From: Yoonia sp034652275
Lineage (GTDB): Bacteria > Pseudomonadota > Alphaproteobacteria > Rhodobacterales > Rhodobacteraceae
Length of the DNA stretch: 64,000 nucleotides
Direction: 5' to 3'
Assembly: GCF_034652275.1 (NCBI RefSeq)
Contig: NZ_JAXIWG010000002.1
Span: 1-64,000 of the forward strand
Both the position numbers and the translations under genes were made by a program. The notes under the pieces are model-generated. The model searched no databases. It was not told where the DNA came from and saw only the letters and a program-made list of their open reading frames with translations. Numbering within the stretch: the stretch's first letter is position 1; each line of letters opens with the position of its first letter. Shown piece after piece: positions 1 to 15,000 of the stretch.

Positions 1-3000
1 TCGGGCGTGCTGGCAATGGTCGTGATCGCGACATCGCCGGTCGTCGCTGTCAGCGTTGCGTTGACGGTCACGTCACCGCGCGTCTGCACGTCGATCCGGT
101 TGCCCGCGCTGATCGCGGCATTGATCGTCACGACGTCCTGTTGCTCTGGTCCGACCTGCCCGTCGGCAGGATTGGCCACGGTGTTCAGCAAGACCGACGT
201 ACCCGCCGTCATTGCGCCGTCCAGCGTGATGTCGCCGCGGTTGAGTATCTGGATGCTGCCGTTCGTGGCGGTGATGGTCCCCGTCACATGCACGATATCG
301 CGCTGTTCGACGCCTGCAGGGCTGGCCGTGCCAGCAGCACGCGTGTTGATCGACACATTGCCTGTCGCCTGCAACACACCGTCAATGAACACGTCGCCGC
401 CCGCATTGTCATAGCGCGCAGGGTCGAACACGATCTGCGGATTGGAGCCAAGATTGACGGACCCGTCCGTATTTTCGGTGTTGGTCGTCACATCGGTGAA
501 GATGTTGATGTTCCCGTGCGCGATCACTCGTGCCGCGACGTTGTCTGCATCCGCGCCCTGCACGATCACATGATCGCCCGCCCAGATGTTGACGTTGCCG
601 GCCTGCGCCTGCACCAAGACACCCCGATGGATCGTCACGGTGTCGTAGTTGTTGTTGTAGTCATCGACATTCTGCGGGAAAGCCGCAAGCGCCGCATCTC
701 TCGCAGCATCGGCTGCCGCGATTTCCTCGGGAGTTGTGCGTGGCCCGTAATCGGCATTTTCGATTTCGGCACGCGCTGCGTCGTAATCTGCTTGGGTGAA
801 AAAGACGCTTTCGTTGGCAATGATATTGATGTTGCCGCTGGCCGCGATGATGTTCTGACGCACGTCGATCGGGCTGGTCGCCGTCATGAAGAAGTCGGTC
901 GCGACGCGGAATGCCTCGGCTGTCCCGTCTTTCGTTTCAGCGCGGATCGCACCGTCGTTGAAGATATATGCAGAGCCGGTCGTCGAAACACCCTGGATCG
1001 ACCCGATAGTGGTAAAGAGCCGCTTGTCTGCCTGCCCGATATCCCTGTTGGCCGTCAGGAAGGCCCGCCCGCCGGTGACGTTGGACACGCCCAGTGCCGC
1101 ACCGTTCAGGATGCGCCCTGCTATCGCCGTGATAAAGGCGGTAAAGCCTTCACCGACACCGACCTGGTCAAGGATCAGATCGTCGCTCACTTCGATGATG
1201 CGGATGTTGCCGAACAGGGCAGAAGCGTTCAGCACGCCGCCAGTGGTGTTGACCCGCAGGTCCTTGCCCAGCCCGCCGATCAGACCGAATTCGGCAATCG
1301 TCTCGATGTTGTAACCGGTGATGACCGCAATACCCGCCGCATCGCTGCTGTCGGCGTCGAACATATTGCCCTCTGCCGTCAAGCGGATACTGCTTGTTTC
1401 GCCTGTAGAGATGACTTGGCGCAGGTTCATGTCGCCGGCTTCGGTGACATAGATGTTGCCCCCTGCCAGAAGGGTCAGTTGCCCGTTGCCACGCGCCTCC
1501 AGATCGAGGTCATTGTCGGCGGTTCCGATATTGCCCGACGCCTGCAGGATGATGTTGCGGGCTTCGATATTGACCAGATCATTGCCGAACCCGTCAAGAA
1601 TATCGCCATCCAGCGCACGGATATCGACATCGCTGCTTGCAGAATAGATCGTGCCGACAAGGAAGTCGCCGGTCCGTTCGGCCAGCACGATTTCATTCTG
1701 CGACCGCGCTGTCACGATACTGCCTTCGGACAGTTCCATGTAGATGCGGTTTTCGGGAAGCGTCTCGTTGGCCAGACGTCCGATGGACCCCCGCCCGCCT
1801 TCGAGCACGACGGAATCGGCGGTGATGTTGGTGATCGAGGCGTCAACGTTGCTGATGATCCCGTTGCCAGCCTTCAGCCGCAACTGGCCCGCACCTGCGC
1901 CATCGCCGGTGACCGTGATGGCCCCCAGAAGGATCTGGTTTTCCGACCCGACAAAGGTTTCCCCGATTGAGGTGATGTTCACGCTGTCGCTGGCTTCGAT
2001 GTTGAAGTCTTCGCGCTGCTGCACCTGCAAACCAGCGAGTTTGACGAATTCGTCAATCGTCAGCGTCACACCGGTTTCCGCGACCAGCGCCACGGGGTCA
2101 CCATCTTCATCGATCAGCGTCATGGAGTTTGCCGTGACACTTGCGATACGGAACAGCGTGGTGCTGGTGTTCGCGTTCAGGGTTTCGACCTTCGCGGCGA
2201 AGGCCTGCGGCGTATAGGCGGGCGTGGTGGACAACAGGATATAGTCACCCACGCGGAAGCCGTCGATGGCCGACCCGCCGTTCAGTGCGTTGCCGAGGAA
2301 ATCGTGGGTCCCGCCTGTGCGCGTGATCGTATCGCCGCCCAAATTGGCGATGACCGCAATAGAGGACCCTGACGGGTCGTTCACGATGGCGGAAACACGC
2401 ACCTGCTTGGCAATCGGGTCTGTAAAGGCAACCGTCAGGACATCCTGCGCAAAGGTTGTGCCTGTGTTTTCAAACAACATCGTCCGCCCGTCGCCGGAGA
2501 AACCGGCGATGACGTAATAACGGCCATTCTCGGTTGCATTGACGGGATCGCCGCCTTGCACCTGAATCGTCTGCCCGACCAAGAACTCTGGCTGACCGGC
2601 AGCGTTCCATGTCCCCGAGCTGCGCGTCATCGAATTGCTCGCGCGGTCAAAGGTGACATTGACGGTTTCGATCTCGGTCACGAGGAAGAACAGGTCGCTG
2701 CGTTCGGCTGCAGCGATAATCAGCTGTTCGTCCTGCGTCAGGCTGCGCCCTTCGGACAACAGAATGGTGACTTCACCCTCGGTGCGGCCAACCTTGCCCT
2801 CCACGTTCAGCGTCACTCTGGCCCCGATGATGTTCGGGTCCTCGATGTTGATCGTCGTGTCCGTCACAGGCTTGAGCAGGCCCGATCCGATCGCGTTCAG
2901 CAGCTCTGCCTCGGTCCAGACCTTGAAGCGGCTTTTGATCTCTTCTTTTTCGGCCGCACTTGTCAGATCAATGTTGGGATCTGTGTTTTCCGCGGTCTCG

Positions 3001-6000
3001 GCCCCATAGCGGGCATGCTGTTCAAGGAACTGTGCCGTGCGGGTCTGCTGCAAGGTCACGATTTGCGACGCCGCCTGCGTGTTGGCGTCTTCTGGGGACA
3101 GGCCAGATGCGATCAGTTGCGCAGCGATAGAGCCTTGCAAACCGCTGGTGTCGCCGTTTTCTGACAACTTGATCAGCGCCGTGCGATCGACGACAGCCTG
3201 CAGCTCCTCGGCTGTCAGCAGATTGCGCCAGGACCAATAGGTCCGGTAATCATCGACACGGGCATTGTTCAGGCGTGCGATCGCTTCGCGGATCTTGTCG
3301 CCCGCAGGACCGGCAGCGATGCCGTTGGCATCAAGGACAGTGACGTCGCCAAGCAGTTGCATGTCGCCCCAGACACCGCCCAACAGCGCTTCGCGCGAGC
3401 GGACGTCGATTTCCTGGATCTGGTTTCCGTCCAGAAGATCATTCCCTTCGCCTTCCAGTGTCACGGTGACATCACCGGCTGAAGAGGCAATCTGGAACAC
3501 GCGCAGCGAATTGGTGTTCTGGTAAAGGTTGATATCGTCGGTCGCGAAGGCGGTCAGCACATCGGTGCTGCGCACCCCGGTATCGATGGTGATTGCTGTA
3601 GCGCCCCCGATTTCACGGTCCGCATCCAGACGGATCGAGCCGCCTTTGACAAGGCTGCCGCCGGACGCGTTCAGGATCGACCCGCCGACGCCTGCGCCGA
3701 TCTGACCGCGCGTGCCGGCCAGAATTTCGACCAGACCGTCACCGGCGGAAATGATCGACCCGATCCGCAGATCGCCCGACCGCTGTTGCAGCAGGATATC
3801 ACCGACAGAGGTGACATTCAGCACACCGTTCGCCGACTGGCTCACCTGCAGCGCGTTCAGCGCGCGGCTGTCACCGGGTGTATAGAACTGGGAATCCGCA
3901 GGACGGATCAGCCCGAAATCGCGCACACCGACACCGGCAAGGCCGGTGATATTGATGATCCGGCCACCAACGGACGGTGTCAAACCCTGTGCTGCGACGC
4001 TTTGGGTCGTAACGGTCCCTTGCGAAATCAAGGTCGTCCTGCCGTTTTCGTTGGTGATCTGACCCGCGATGATCAGGTTGGCCTGACCCGCGTTTACAAA
4101 CAATTCACTCTGGTTGAAGCCGGTGAATTCGATGTCGATGGTCTTGTTCGCCGCGATCGTGTGGTTGTGCTTGGTAAAGGTCTGATTGATCGTCGTGATC
4201 TGGATGAAGGTCTCGGATTTGCCATACCAGCTTGTCGTGGTCGAATAGGCGGTCTGTTTGGGTGTGCCCTGCTCGGTCGTCACAGTTGAGCTGTTATAGG
4301 TATAGGCCAGCTGGTTCGTGTCGGTATTGGAATCGAAGTAGAAGTAATTCGAGTTCGGCAGCAGGCTTGTGCTCAGCACTGTTCTGCTGACGACCGGCAT
4401 GTTGATGGTATCGGCCAACAGGAAATCGAGGCCCCAGAGCGAGCGGTAGGTTTTTTCCTGAACGACCTTGACCTGCGCGCCTTCGCCCACGACCCAGCCA
4501 TAGCGGAAACCAGTCGCCGTGCCATAGCCCAGCTTTGAGGTGATCGCGTCACCCGTAGAGGTCAGCACATTGGCCCCTGATGAATGCGTCGCAGTGGTGT
4601 TCACCGTGCCTTTGGGGCCGAAGCGGGCCTTATCGGCATCATTGTAGAGCAAAGGATCCCATCGGGAATCGATCAAGCCGCCGGTCATCGTGACCACGCC
4701 ATTCGCGTCGGTTGTGTAGATCGTCGCGTGGGTGGCAAGGTCGGACCCGTCGTTGCGCACACCGCGTGTCTTGTCCTTCAGGACGATCGTGCCCACGCCT
4801 TTCTGCGACACGTCCATCGATTCGATGACGATAGTCAGCCCCTGAAGCGCAGCGATCCCCGCAATGTTCATCTGGTTGATGATGCTGATCTTGGGATAAC
4901 CGGCATGGCTGATAAGCTTGCCCTGGCTTGTGGCAACGATCCGGCCTTCGATATCGATCTGGCCGCCCTTGGGGCTCATCGCAAGGATCGTCAGCTGCTT
5001 CAGCCCGGCATCATACCGCGCGAAAAAGTCCGGATTGCCAAGATTGATGTTCACCACGCCGGTGGCCGCCAGCAACTGGTTGCGGACGTAATCACCAAGG
5101 ATCAGCGTGAATTCCGACTGACCTGCCTGAATAAGGCCGTTGACGTTCACATATCCGCCGCGCAGCAGGATCGTGTTCGCCTTCATGCCCTGCTGGACCA
5201 GCTGACCTGTGCGGTCGTCGACATAGGTGGCCGAACTGCCGGTCTGTGGACCGGCAAGCCGGTTGATCTCTGCTACACGGTCTAGAATGCCCGGATCCGG
5301 TCGCAGCGCATTCAATGTCCCCGCAGTCAGCGGAGTATTTCCCAGGATGCCACTGTTGATGAACTTGCCGTATGGGTCGCCGTTGGTGTGCAAATCGCCC
5401 TTGATATCGACGGCGATCGTGCCGCCAACGCTGATAACGACGTTCGCGACATTGACATCGGCCAGGAAAACGACGCTGACCTCGTTCGAGCCCGCAGGCC
5501 CGAAAACGCCAACTTGGGCCAAAGGAGCAAATACGCGACCGGTGAAAGTGACCACCTGATCGTTCGTTGGCAGGCTGACGGTACCGAATGGCACCGTACG
5601 GACGTTCTTGAGGACCTGAACGTTGATGACAGGGGCGGACCCCGTGCCTTCTGCGATACTCTGTGGCGTAAACACGAGGCTGTTGGGCGACTTCAAGTCC
5701 ACAGTCCCAAGAAAGCCAAGTCCGCCTACGATCCCAAGCGGGCGGTTGTCCTGCGTGACGGAAACCTCGTTCCGCCCCAGAACGGCATTGCGGACTTCGT
5801 CGATCGACGTGGCCGCCGTGACTGTGACACCATTGAAATCAACGCCCCCGTTGCGTTCGGGGATATAGATTTCACCAAACTGCAGCGATGCGGTTGAATT
5901 GCTGTCGATACTCAAGTTGACGTTCTGTGGCGCGTCGAACGTGCCCGTCCCGTGCAACTGGTCGGTCAGGATACGGATCCGGCCCGCTGCAGCGACAATA

Positions 6001-9000
6001 TCGTCGAAAACAATGACGCGGGATTCGCGGTTGATCGGCACAACGACACCACCGACGAGGATCGCTTCACCAGCGGCCAGCATCTGGCCTTCTATGCGCG
6101 CGATTGTGTCGAGGTAAAACTTCGTGAACGCGTTTCCATCGTCGAAAGTCCCGTTAGCGTTTTTCACGCCATAGACTTCAAGCGTGGTGCGCGCTTCTCT
6201 CAGGGCAATCTCGCCGGCAGACGGAATGAACTGGGATACTTCTCTGGTTTTGATCAGCAGACCCTCGGCTGATCCGGGTGTGCGGGTGCCGGTAAAGTTC
6301 GGATCAAGCGTGCCGTTATATGTATACCGCAGGAGGTTTCCGCTGGCGTCACGTTCCTCTCCGATAGTCAGTTGCAGATTGCGCCGCGCGCCGGTCTGGA
6401 TCAGACCGTTGTTGATGATTTCGGATCGCGCCTGTGCCAGTCCTTCGCCCGGACCGGTTGAATTGTCCGCACCCCCAAAGAGGCTGTTGACGCCGTCCCT
6501 GACGGCCGAAACCCAGTTCGTCCCCTTGGCCATGCCGATCACCGAGGCAAGTCCGATCGAGTCGGCATTGAGGTCGATGTTCAGATAGCTTTCGACCACG
6601 GCACGCGCATTGCCTGCCAGTGCGCCTTCGACCAGAATGACGTTGCGGACCAGATAGATGGCCTGTGTCTTGAGGTCGTCGATCGGGATGGCCGAACCGG
6701 CAAAGTTGTCGACCCGCGCTTCGAGGCTGTTGTCCTCGATCTTGAGATTGCGGTCGGTGCCGGTGGACAGGAACATGTCCCGATGGGCCAGCATTTGGGC
6801 ACCGGATTTGACAGTGATCGTGTTACGCGGCTGGATGTCGATGATAGCAGAGCCAAGCGCCACGGTCGCGGCACCATAGGTTTCGGAATAGGACTGCAGA
6901 TAGACGTTGAACTTGCCCGAGGCTTCGAACTCCAGCTCTCCGCGCGCTTCGATCCGTGCATTGTTGCCGACGTTGATATCCGCCGTGATCGGCACAGACA
7001 CACCGTCTTCACGCTGGTTGAACGTCACGAAGGCACCGGCACCCGACAGGGCACCGGCTGTTTCAAGCCGGACTTTGTCCGTATAGGCGATTTCGTTGAA
7101 CGCCTTGGCATAGAGCTTGCCCTGCGGATTGGTCGTGTCGATATCCGCATTGTTGCCAAAGGTCACCGCAGTGCGCATTTCCGCGCGGGTGTCGCTTGTC
7201 GCACTGGCACCAGAGGCGATACCGCCGGTCTTGCCGTTGATGTCGTTGCCACTTGCCACGCGCAACAGTTTGTTGGTGGCTTGCAGGTCCATGGCACCCG
7301 CCTGTGCCTTGGCAAAATTGCCCAGCACAACATCGACCTTGGAATACAGCTTGTTGTCGGCGACCGCACCGGCACCGGCGATGGCGCCATAGGATGCCGT
7401 CACAACTTCGGTATCCATCCGGCTCAGTTGCGATGCGGACACCCGCAGCAGACCGGTGGCATTGATTTCGGCGCGGTTGGCCAGCGATGTCGCATCGGCC
7501 ATACCGGCTGTAATCGTCGCTTTTGTATCGGTCTGCGGCGCGGCGGCAGCACCGGACAGCAAGCCGTAAGCACCGGTTTCGGTTCTGGCGTCGTTGTTGC
7601 TCTGGCCACCTGCACTGATCGTCACATTGACGCCGTTGACCTTTGCGCCGGTGCCGACAAGCGCGGACACATTGGTATCGCTTTGCGCAATCGACACCGC
7701 AGCGCCGACGCCCACAAGCCCTGCACTGGCCGCGCGCGACGTCGCAAGCTGCGACACGTTGGACGCGGCGGTCATGGTAAAGTTGGCGGCGTTGACTGTC
7801 GCGCCATTGCCGACGCGCGCTGCAACGGTATCGGTGTTGGACACCCTGACGAAGGTCGAATTGACGCCGATCAGCAAACCGCCGCCGGATGCGCTTGCAT
7901 CCGCGGTCGCGATGCGGGTGCCTTCGGGATTGCCGTCCGAAATGGCATTTGCATTCAACGTACCGACAGTGATGCTGCCCTGATTGCTGCCGACCTGCAG
8001 GCCGACACGCGCGCCGGTCAGGATCGTCGCTTCGCTGACACCCACGGCGGCTGTCGATGCCACGGTGATACCTTCGACACCCGCCGCGGTCTTGATCAGC
8101 GAGCGCGCATCCATGTTGAGCGTGCCAGCAGTCAGCGTCACGCCGCCGACATTCGCCTGCACACTGTTGCCACCGCCCACAGGCCGCGTATTGATCCGCG
8201 CGACCGAGCCGCTTGCGGCCAGGCCGACAAGACCTGCGGCGACGCTCAGAACCTTGACGTTTGCAGACAGGTCAGAGCGGTTGAGCGCCTCGACCGTAAC
8301 GGTCCCGCCCACATTCACGCGGTGACCCGCGTTGCCGGTGCCGGTGATCTGGGCGCTGACCGTGCTGGTCGCGGTGATCTCGGCCAAGGCGCCGCCGCCG
8401 GACAGCGCACCGCCCAGACCAATCGCCGCAGACAGCGCCGCAGCCCGCGAGACAACCGTCACGGTGGTGTCGTCTGTGGCGCGTATTGCCAGACTGGCTG
8501 CTCTTACATCGGCATTGTTCACAGAGGCCGAAATTGAGTTGTCGACCGTGTTCTGGGCAGTTGATACCGCCACAGACCCAGCAAAAGCCACAACGCCTGC
8601 AGCCAGCGACAAAGCAGCGGAATCGACCGTTGCATTGATGGTTGCATTGTCGGCGGCCGTGATGGACATCGCGCGGCCTGCGGTCATGGTTGCGCCCGTG
8701 ACATTGGCATCGACCGCATAATTGATCGTGTTGACCGCAAAGGCCCCCGCGCCTGCACCCGCAACACCGACAAAACCGCCAGCCAGCGCGACAGCGAAGC
8801 TGCCGACATGCGCCGTGATCGACGACGTCATCAGCGCGCTGACCGTGATGTCGCGGTTGGCAGTGATGACGGCATCCTGCACCCGGGCGAACACACCGCT
8901 TGTGTCTCCGTTGCCGATCTCGTTGCGGGCATAGGACGTACCGATGCCCACGCCGACACCGGCGACGCCACCGATCCCCAAGGACACGGCGGCAGAGATG

Positions 9001-12000
9001 ATCGCAGCCTCGATACGGGCATTGCCGGTTGCCGTGATCGCGACGTCCTGACTGATGGCCACGCCCGGCATCAGCACGGGCACCAGCGCGCTTACGACGG
9101 CAGGCACCGGACTGGCGGGAACGGGGTCCACAAAGGACGGGTCAGGCAGGAAGACACTGCGCAGGCCAATTCCATCGGGGTCCGACAAGGGCAGGAAAGT
9201 CAGGACAGTGATCGTATCCTCAACCGGATCGCCGTTGCTGTCGGTGATCGTACGGGTGACCTCTTCGGATTTGACTTTGTATTCAACCAAAGGCCGCGCA
9301 TTCAGTGCGGTATTGGGCAGAAATACCTGATCGTTGGTCAGGGTCGGACCTGTCACCGGCACCAGCGCAAACTCGGTCCCGACCTGCAGCGGCGGATCAC
9401 CGGCAAAGACAGGGCGCGTGATGATTGCACCGGTCACAAGATCGCGGGCCAGCGTGAGAGCCCCAAGATAGTTCGCGTTCAAGCTGTTGTCGGGATTGAA
9501 GATCTGGCTGCCTGCGCCCGAAGTTGCGGCGACAAATTCGCCGGTCGGCACGAAGGTCGTCGCCGTGGCTGCATTGATCGTGGCGCCCACGACCTCTGCG
9601 GTGACGCGGTTGGTGATGCGGTTGAACGCAAGCGCACCGGCACCGGACACCGCGACGCCTGCGGTGATGCCACCGGCCGCCGCAATCGCCGCCGCAGCAG
9701 AAATGACACGGATCGTCGCGTCATCACGCGCATCGATAAGCACATTTCCGGCTGTCGCGATCAAGCTACCCGCGCTGGCCGCGCTCACCTCGGTCACGGC
9801 GGCACGCACAAGGGTGCCGATCGTGTTCTGCGCCACGGAAACACCCAGCGCGACCGACACGCCGGTATTTCCGAAAGCCAGCGACAAAGAGAGTGCCGCA
9901 GCGATGGCTTCGATCCGCGAAACATCCAGCGCCTGCACGGTGATCGTGCCACCGCGGACCGTCTGGTCACCCAGCGTGATTCGGGCTTCGGTCGATCCTG
10001 CGATCAGGTTTTCAGCAGAAACGCCGGACCCTGACAGAGCGATACCCGTCTCGCCCACGCTGATGGCCGCTGCACCTGCAAAGACCAGCGCGTTGATCGT
10101 CTTGGAGGACGTCGCCTTGACCACCAGATCACCCGCTGCGGTCACGCTGCTGTTGGAAATGAACGCCTCTGTCTTGGCGGTATCCGCCAAGGCAGCACCG
10201 GTTGCGCCGGATTTGCCGATATAGTTCTGCGCCACCGATACACCGACGGCAGCGCTGACGCCGGTCGCGCCCGCAGCCACAGCCACCGAGGTCGCCAGAA
10301 CAGCCGAGTTGATCAAAGAGGCGCTATCCGCCAGCACTTTGACGTGGCCCACCGGCGCCGCGACAGTCGCATCCGAAATATGCGCCGAGACGTTGGACAA
10401 AACCACGTTCTGACCAAAGGCACCCGCGCCTGCAACGGCGACCCCTGTGCCGCCAAAGCCCGCAGCCAACGATACCGCACCGACAATCGCATTGATCGTC
10501 GCACGTTCCGCGACAAAGGTGCTGCCGTTGCGTGTCAGGCTCCAGGATGTGCCGGACCCGTCGACGACGATCCAGCGCTGGCCTTCCAGCAGCACGCTGA
10601 TGCGCAGGTCACCTTCAACTGTGAAATTGGATTGCAAAGCGGTTTTCAGCGCTTGGAGCACCAGACGGTCCGCGTCGATATCGGCCTGCACGACGCGCTC
10701 TGCGCCATCTACCATTTCCACATCGGTGCCGGCGGCATCGTCGAGGTCGTCAGAGATTTCGTCAGCCGAGCCAAGGCTTGAGAGGTTGAGAGTGTTTTCA
10801 GCGTTTTGCGTGGCAGAACCTGCGCGCACCAGAATGCTGTTGCCGTTCACCAGTCCGGTGGCGGTGACATCGGCCTGCGTATCAATACTGGCAGAAACGG
10901 CGTTTTCGACGGCGTTGAACGCCAACGACACACCCAACGACACCGCAACGCCCGTGCCACCGGCAGCAATCGACAAGGCCCCTGCGATGCTGGCCGCATT
11001 GATCGTGCTTTCGTCATCGGCCTGCACCGTGACAGTCCGCGCGGTGACGCCATTCAAGAGCTTGCCGCTGATGGCAGCTTCAGGCTTCGTCGCGATCCGG
11101 TTGAGAACAGCAGAACCCGACAGGGACACGCCGACACCAGTGCCACCGAACGCAAGACCCGCAGCCACAGCGAGAGAGGCGGCATTGATCTTCTGGTTGC
11201 TTTGCGCATCAATCAACAGATCACGGCCTGCGACGATATCGCTTCCGACCGATTTGGCAGAGATCAGCACGCCTGTTTTGTCGAGATTGACCTCGACCCA
11301 CCGTTCGGGGTTGCTGTAATCGACCGTGCTCAGGTCGATGGTTGCCGGAATGACCCGGTTCCTATCGCCATCCAGCTCATAGTTGCCTTCCAGTTGGGTC
11401 TCTCCGATATACTGGAACATGCGTCCGGCATGGATACCGCTCGTGACCTGCACGGTCTTGCCAGCCGTGATCACGCCACGGTTGACGGTCTCGTCGCTGG
11501 TGTGGTTCGCGACCATCGTTCCGGTCTGGTAACCGATCTGGTTGCTGACAAAGGCTGCGCCGATGGCGATGCCGACACCGGTGCCACCTGCGCCCAATGC
11601 CGCCGAAAGCGCACCGTTCACCGCATCGATGCGTCCGTCGGCGCTGGCCAGAATGCTGACGTCGCGGCCGGCCGTGATAAGTGAGTTATTGACCTGAGCG
11701 GATACCCCCGCACCCAACCGGTTGAAGGCAAGCGCACCCGCAAGGGCCACCCCGATACCGACGGCACCGCCCGCAATGGCCAGCGCGCCGGCTGCTGCAA
11801 TCGCATTGATACGCGCGCTGTCGCTGGCCTGAACCAGAACGTCGCCGGTCCGCGCCAGCACACCGCCGCTGTTCACATCGGTGATATGGGCCGATGTCAG
11901 ACCGAAGATCTGGTTCTCGGCGACGGTGACACCCAGTGCCACGGCCACAGCCCCTTTGCCAAAGGCAAAAGACACGGACACGGTGGCCGCAATAACATTG

Positions 12001-15000
12001 ATGACAGACTTGTTTTCGGCTTTGACGGTGACATTGTTACCTTCGATGGCGGCGTCAGTGCCGCCCATATCGCCGATGATCCGCGCCGATGTGTCAGAGT
12101 CGATCACGTTGCGGACATAGACGCCCGACCCCGAAACCGCGACGCCGACCTTGCCGCCCGCAATGGCGGCCGATCCGGCGACGTTCAGCGCATTGATCTT
12201 TTGCTCGGACAGAGCCGTCACGATCACATCGCCAAATGCAGAGACTTCGCTGTCCTTGATATAGGCAAATGTGCCGACAGAGTCGCCCACGCCACGCGCC
12301 GCAGCTCCGATCAGGTTTTGCGAGATCGCAGCGCCAACGGATACACCGATCCCGGTCTTGCCAAGGCCCACGGACATGGCTGCAGCCACGGTGATCGCAT
12401 TGATCGCGCTTTTGTTGGTGGCCGCCACTTCGACGTTGCCAAGCTCTGCCGCGATGCGGGCAGCATCGATATAGGCAGATGTATTCGACAGCACGACGTT
12501 TTCGCTATAGGCACCCGCTCCGGCAATGGCGGCACCCGACTTGCCGCCTGCAACCGAAAAGGCCGCTGCTGCGGACACGGCATTGATCGTGGCGATTTCG
12601 ACGGTGAACGTGTCGCCTGCGCCGGGGATCAGGGTGAACTTGCGGCCCAGACCGTCGATCAGGAACCAGCCCCTGCCATCGTCCGAGGCCGCAAAGACCA
12701 GCTCGCTCAGATTGCCGACGGTGCCCGCGACTGTTTCGTCAGCAAGGTTGGCATCGATCAGCCCGACAAGCGCAGACAGAATGTCGCCGTCGCGCGCCGC
12801 ATCGGTGACCACGGCTACGTCGCTCAGCACGGGCTCGCCGTTCGTGTCCAGCACGGGATCGCCGTTCGCGTCCAGCACGGGTTCGCCGGCCGCAACCAGC
12901 ACAGGTTCGCCGTTCACGTCCAGCAGTACGTCCTGCTTGGACAGGTCATCTAGACCGGCCGCTGTGACCAGTCCGCCCGCTGCAATCTCGAAGCTGCGGG
13001 GCGGGGCGGTTTCTGCCGTGACCTTGACGCCTGTCGCACCTGTCGCGGTGACATCGGCACCGACGATGCGGGCCGTCGTCTGGTTGGCGACCTCGTTAAA
13101 GGCCAGCGCCAGCCCGACAGAGACGGAAACAGCAGTTTTGCCTGAGACAGCAGCGCTGATTGCCGCTGCACCGACCAGCGAATTGATCGTACTCGCGTCG
13201 CGGGCCACCACGTCAACAGATCCTGCCGTGATATCGCTGGCATTCCCCGTAATTTCGGCAATGGCACCACCGGCGATCCGGTTACGGGCCGCCGCACCGC
13301 CACCTGCGATGGCGGCTGCATTGGCGCTTGACCCGGCCATTGCCACTGCCGCTGCTGCCGCGGTCGCATTGATCGTCTGGGCCGACAAAGCCGTGACAGA
13401 AAGTGAATCGGGCGCATCGCCGTCAACGCCGATCCTGACATTGTCGAGCGAGGCCAGCGCGGTTGCCTGCCCGTTGCGGATCAGGTCAACGCGTTCCCAC
13501 AGGCTGGTGTCGGAATAATCCTCGATCGCAAGATCGACACCGTTCGTCACGACGGGAGCCGGATCGGCATTCGAAGGATTGGGAGCAAGCACCTGTCGCG
13601 GCGCATTGCCGATATAGCGGTAGACATGCCCCGTCATCGGTGTGCCATCGGCACCGCGCACATAGGTGCCGGGCTGCACGGTGGTCACGGATTGCGCTGT
13701 CGTCAGCACGGTTTCGCCCGACAGGTCAGGCGTCGTCTGGTCATAGCCGATCATGTTGTCGACATAGACCACACCGATCCCGACAGCTTTTGTCCCCGAA
13801 CCGCCGATATTGATCATGCCGGATACGCTGGCTGCCAGAACGGTCGCATCGATCCGGCCCATGCTTTTTGCGTCGACCTTGATATCGCCTGCGGCATCCA
13901 GCGTGCTGCTGACGGCCTTCGCCGTCGCCTGTCCGCGGATGGAGTTGAAGCCAACAGCGCCGCCACCAGAGAAGCTGACATCACCGCCATTACCGCCACC
14001 GGCGGTCAGACCGACGGCCACGGCAGCCGAAAGACCTTTGGCCATGATCTGTGCGTCACGCGTGGCTGTGATCGCCACATCCTCGCCCGCCGTCACCTCG
14101 GCCAAGCGGATCTCGGCCCTTGCGTTCGACGTGATTTCATTGCGCGCAAAGCTTGCGGCCACCGAGACGGATTTTGACCCGCCTGTGCCAACCGCTGCGG
14201 AAACGCTGGTTGCTGTCACGGTCGCATCAATCGCTGACACATCGTCAGCCGTTACCGTCACAGATCCGCCGACCTGCACAGTCGGGGCCGCGACAATCTC
14301 GGCCACGGTATCGGCGGCAGTCCGGTTCATGGCGATGATCGCGCCGACAGAGACGGCGTCCGATCTATCGGCGACAGATACACCTGTCGCAACGGCAGCA
14401 TTGACGATTTCCGCATTGATCGTGGTCAGATTGTCGGCTGTCACCGACAGGTCGTCGGCCACATCGACGGTGGACCGCGCCACGCGCGCGGTGGCGCTGC
14501 TGGGGTTCGGGGTCGCGACAGTGGTGCCGATGAATGTATCGGCCAGATTGAACAGGATGTTCTGCCCGTCCACTCCGACAGAGTTGAAAGCGATGGACGC
14601 ACCGACTGCAACCGTCTTGCCTCCACCACCTTCGGCGATGGTGCTGGTGTCGATCGCGGCATGGATTCCGGCCGTGTTCTTGGACATGACGACCAGATCG
14701 CCGTCTTTCGGCGTGATGGTCTGCACATCACCCGCGCGACCGGCGATGCGGACTGCTGCCGTCGAATCATTGTCGGCGATGGCATCGCCGACGGTTACGT
14801 CAGCGTCGATCACCTCGGCCAAAGCAAAGGAGGTGACGTTGTTGGTCGCGACATTGGCATTCACCGCCACGACCTTGCTGCCTTCCGCAAAAAGCGACCC
14901 GCCGTCCGCCTTGACGGTGCCTTCGTTCAAGGCATCCATCAGCGCGTTTTCAACTGCGGAAACAAGGACATACCCGTCCTCGACATCGACAGTCGCTGCA

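Noticed and set aside
141..10034. Many long plus-strand open frames (up to ~600 codons) opposite the giant gene
   Set aside because: They are Arg/His/Gly-rich antisense shadows of high-G+C minus-strand codons, with no recognisable domains or ribosome binding sites; the minus frame is continuous and repeat-structured.
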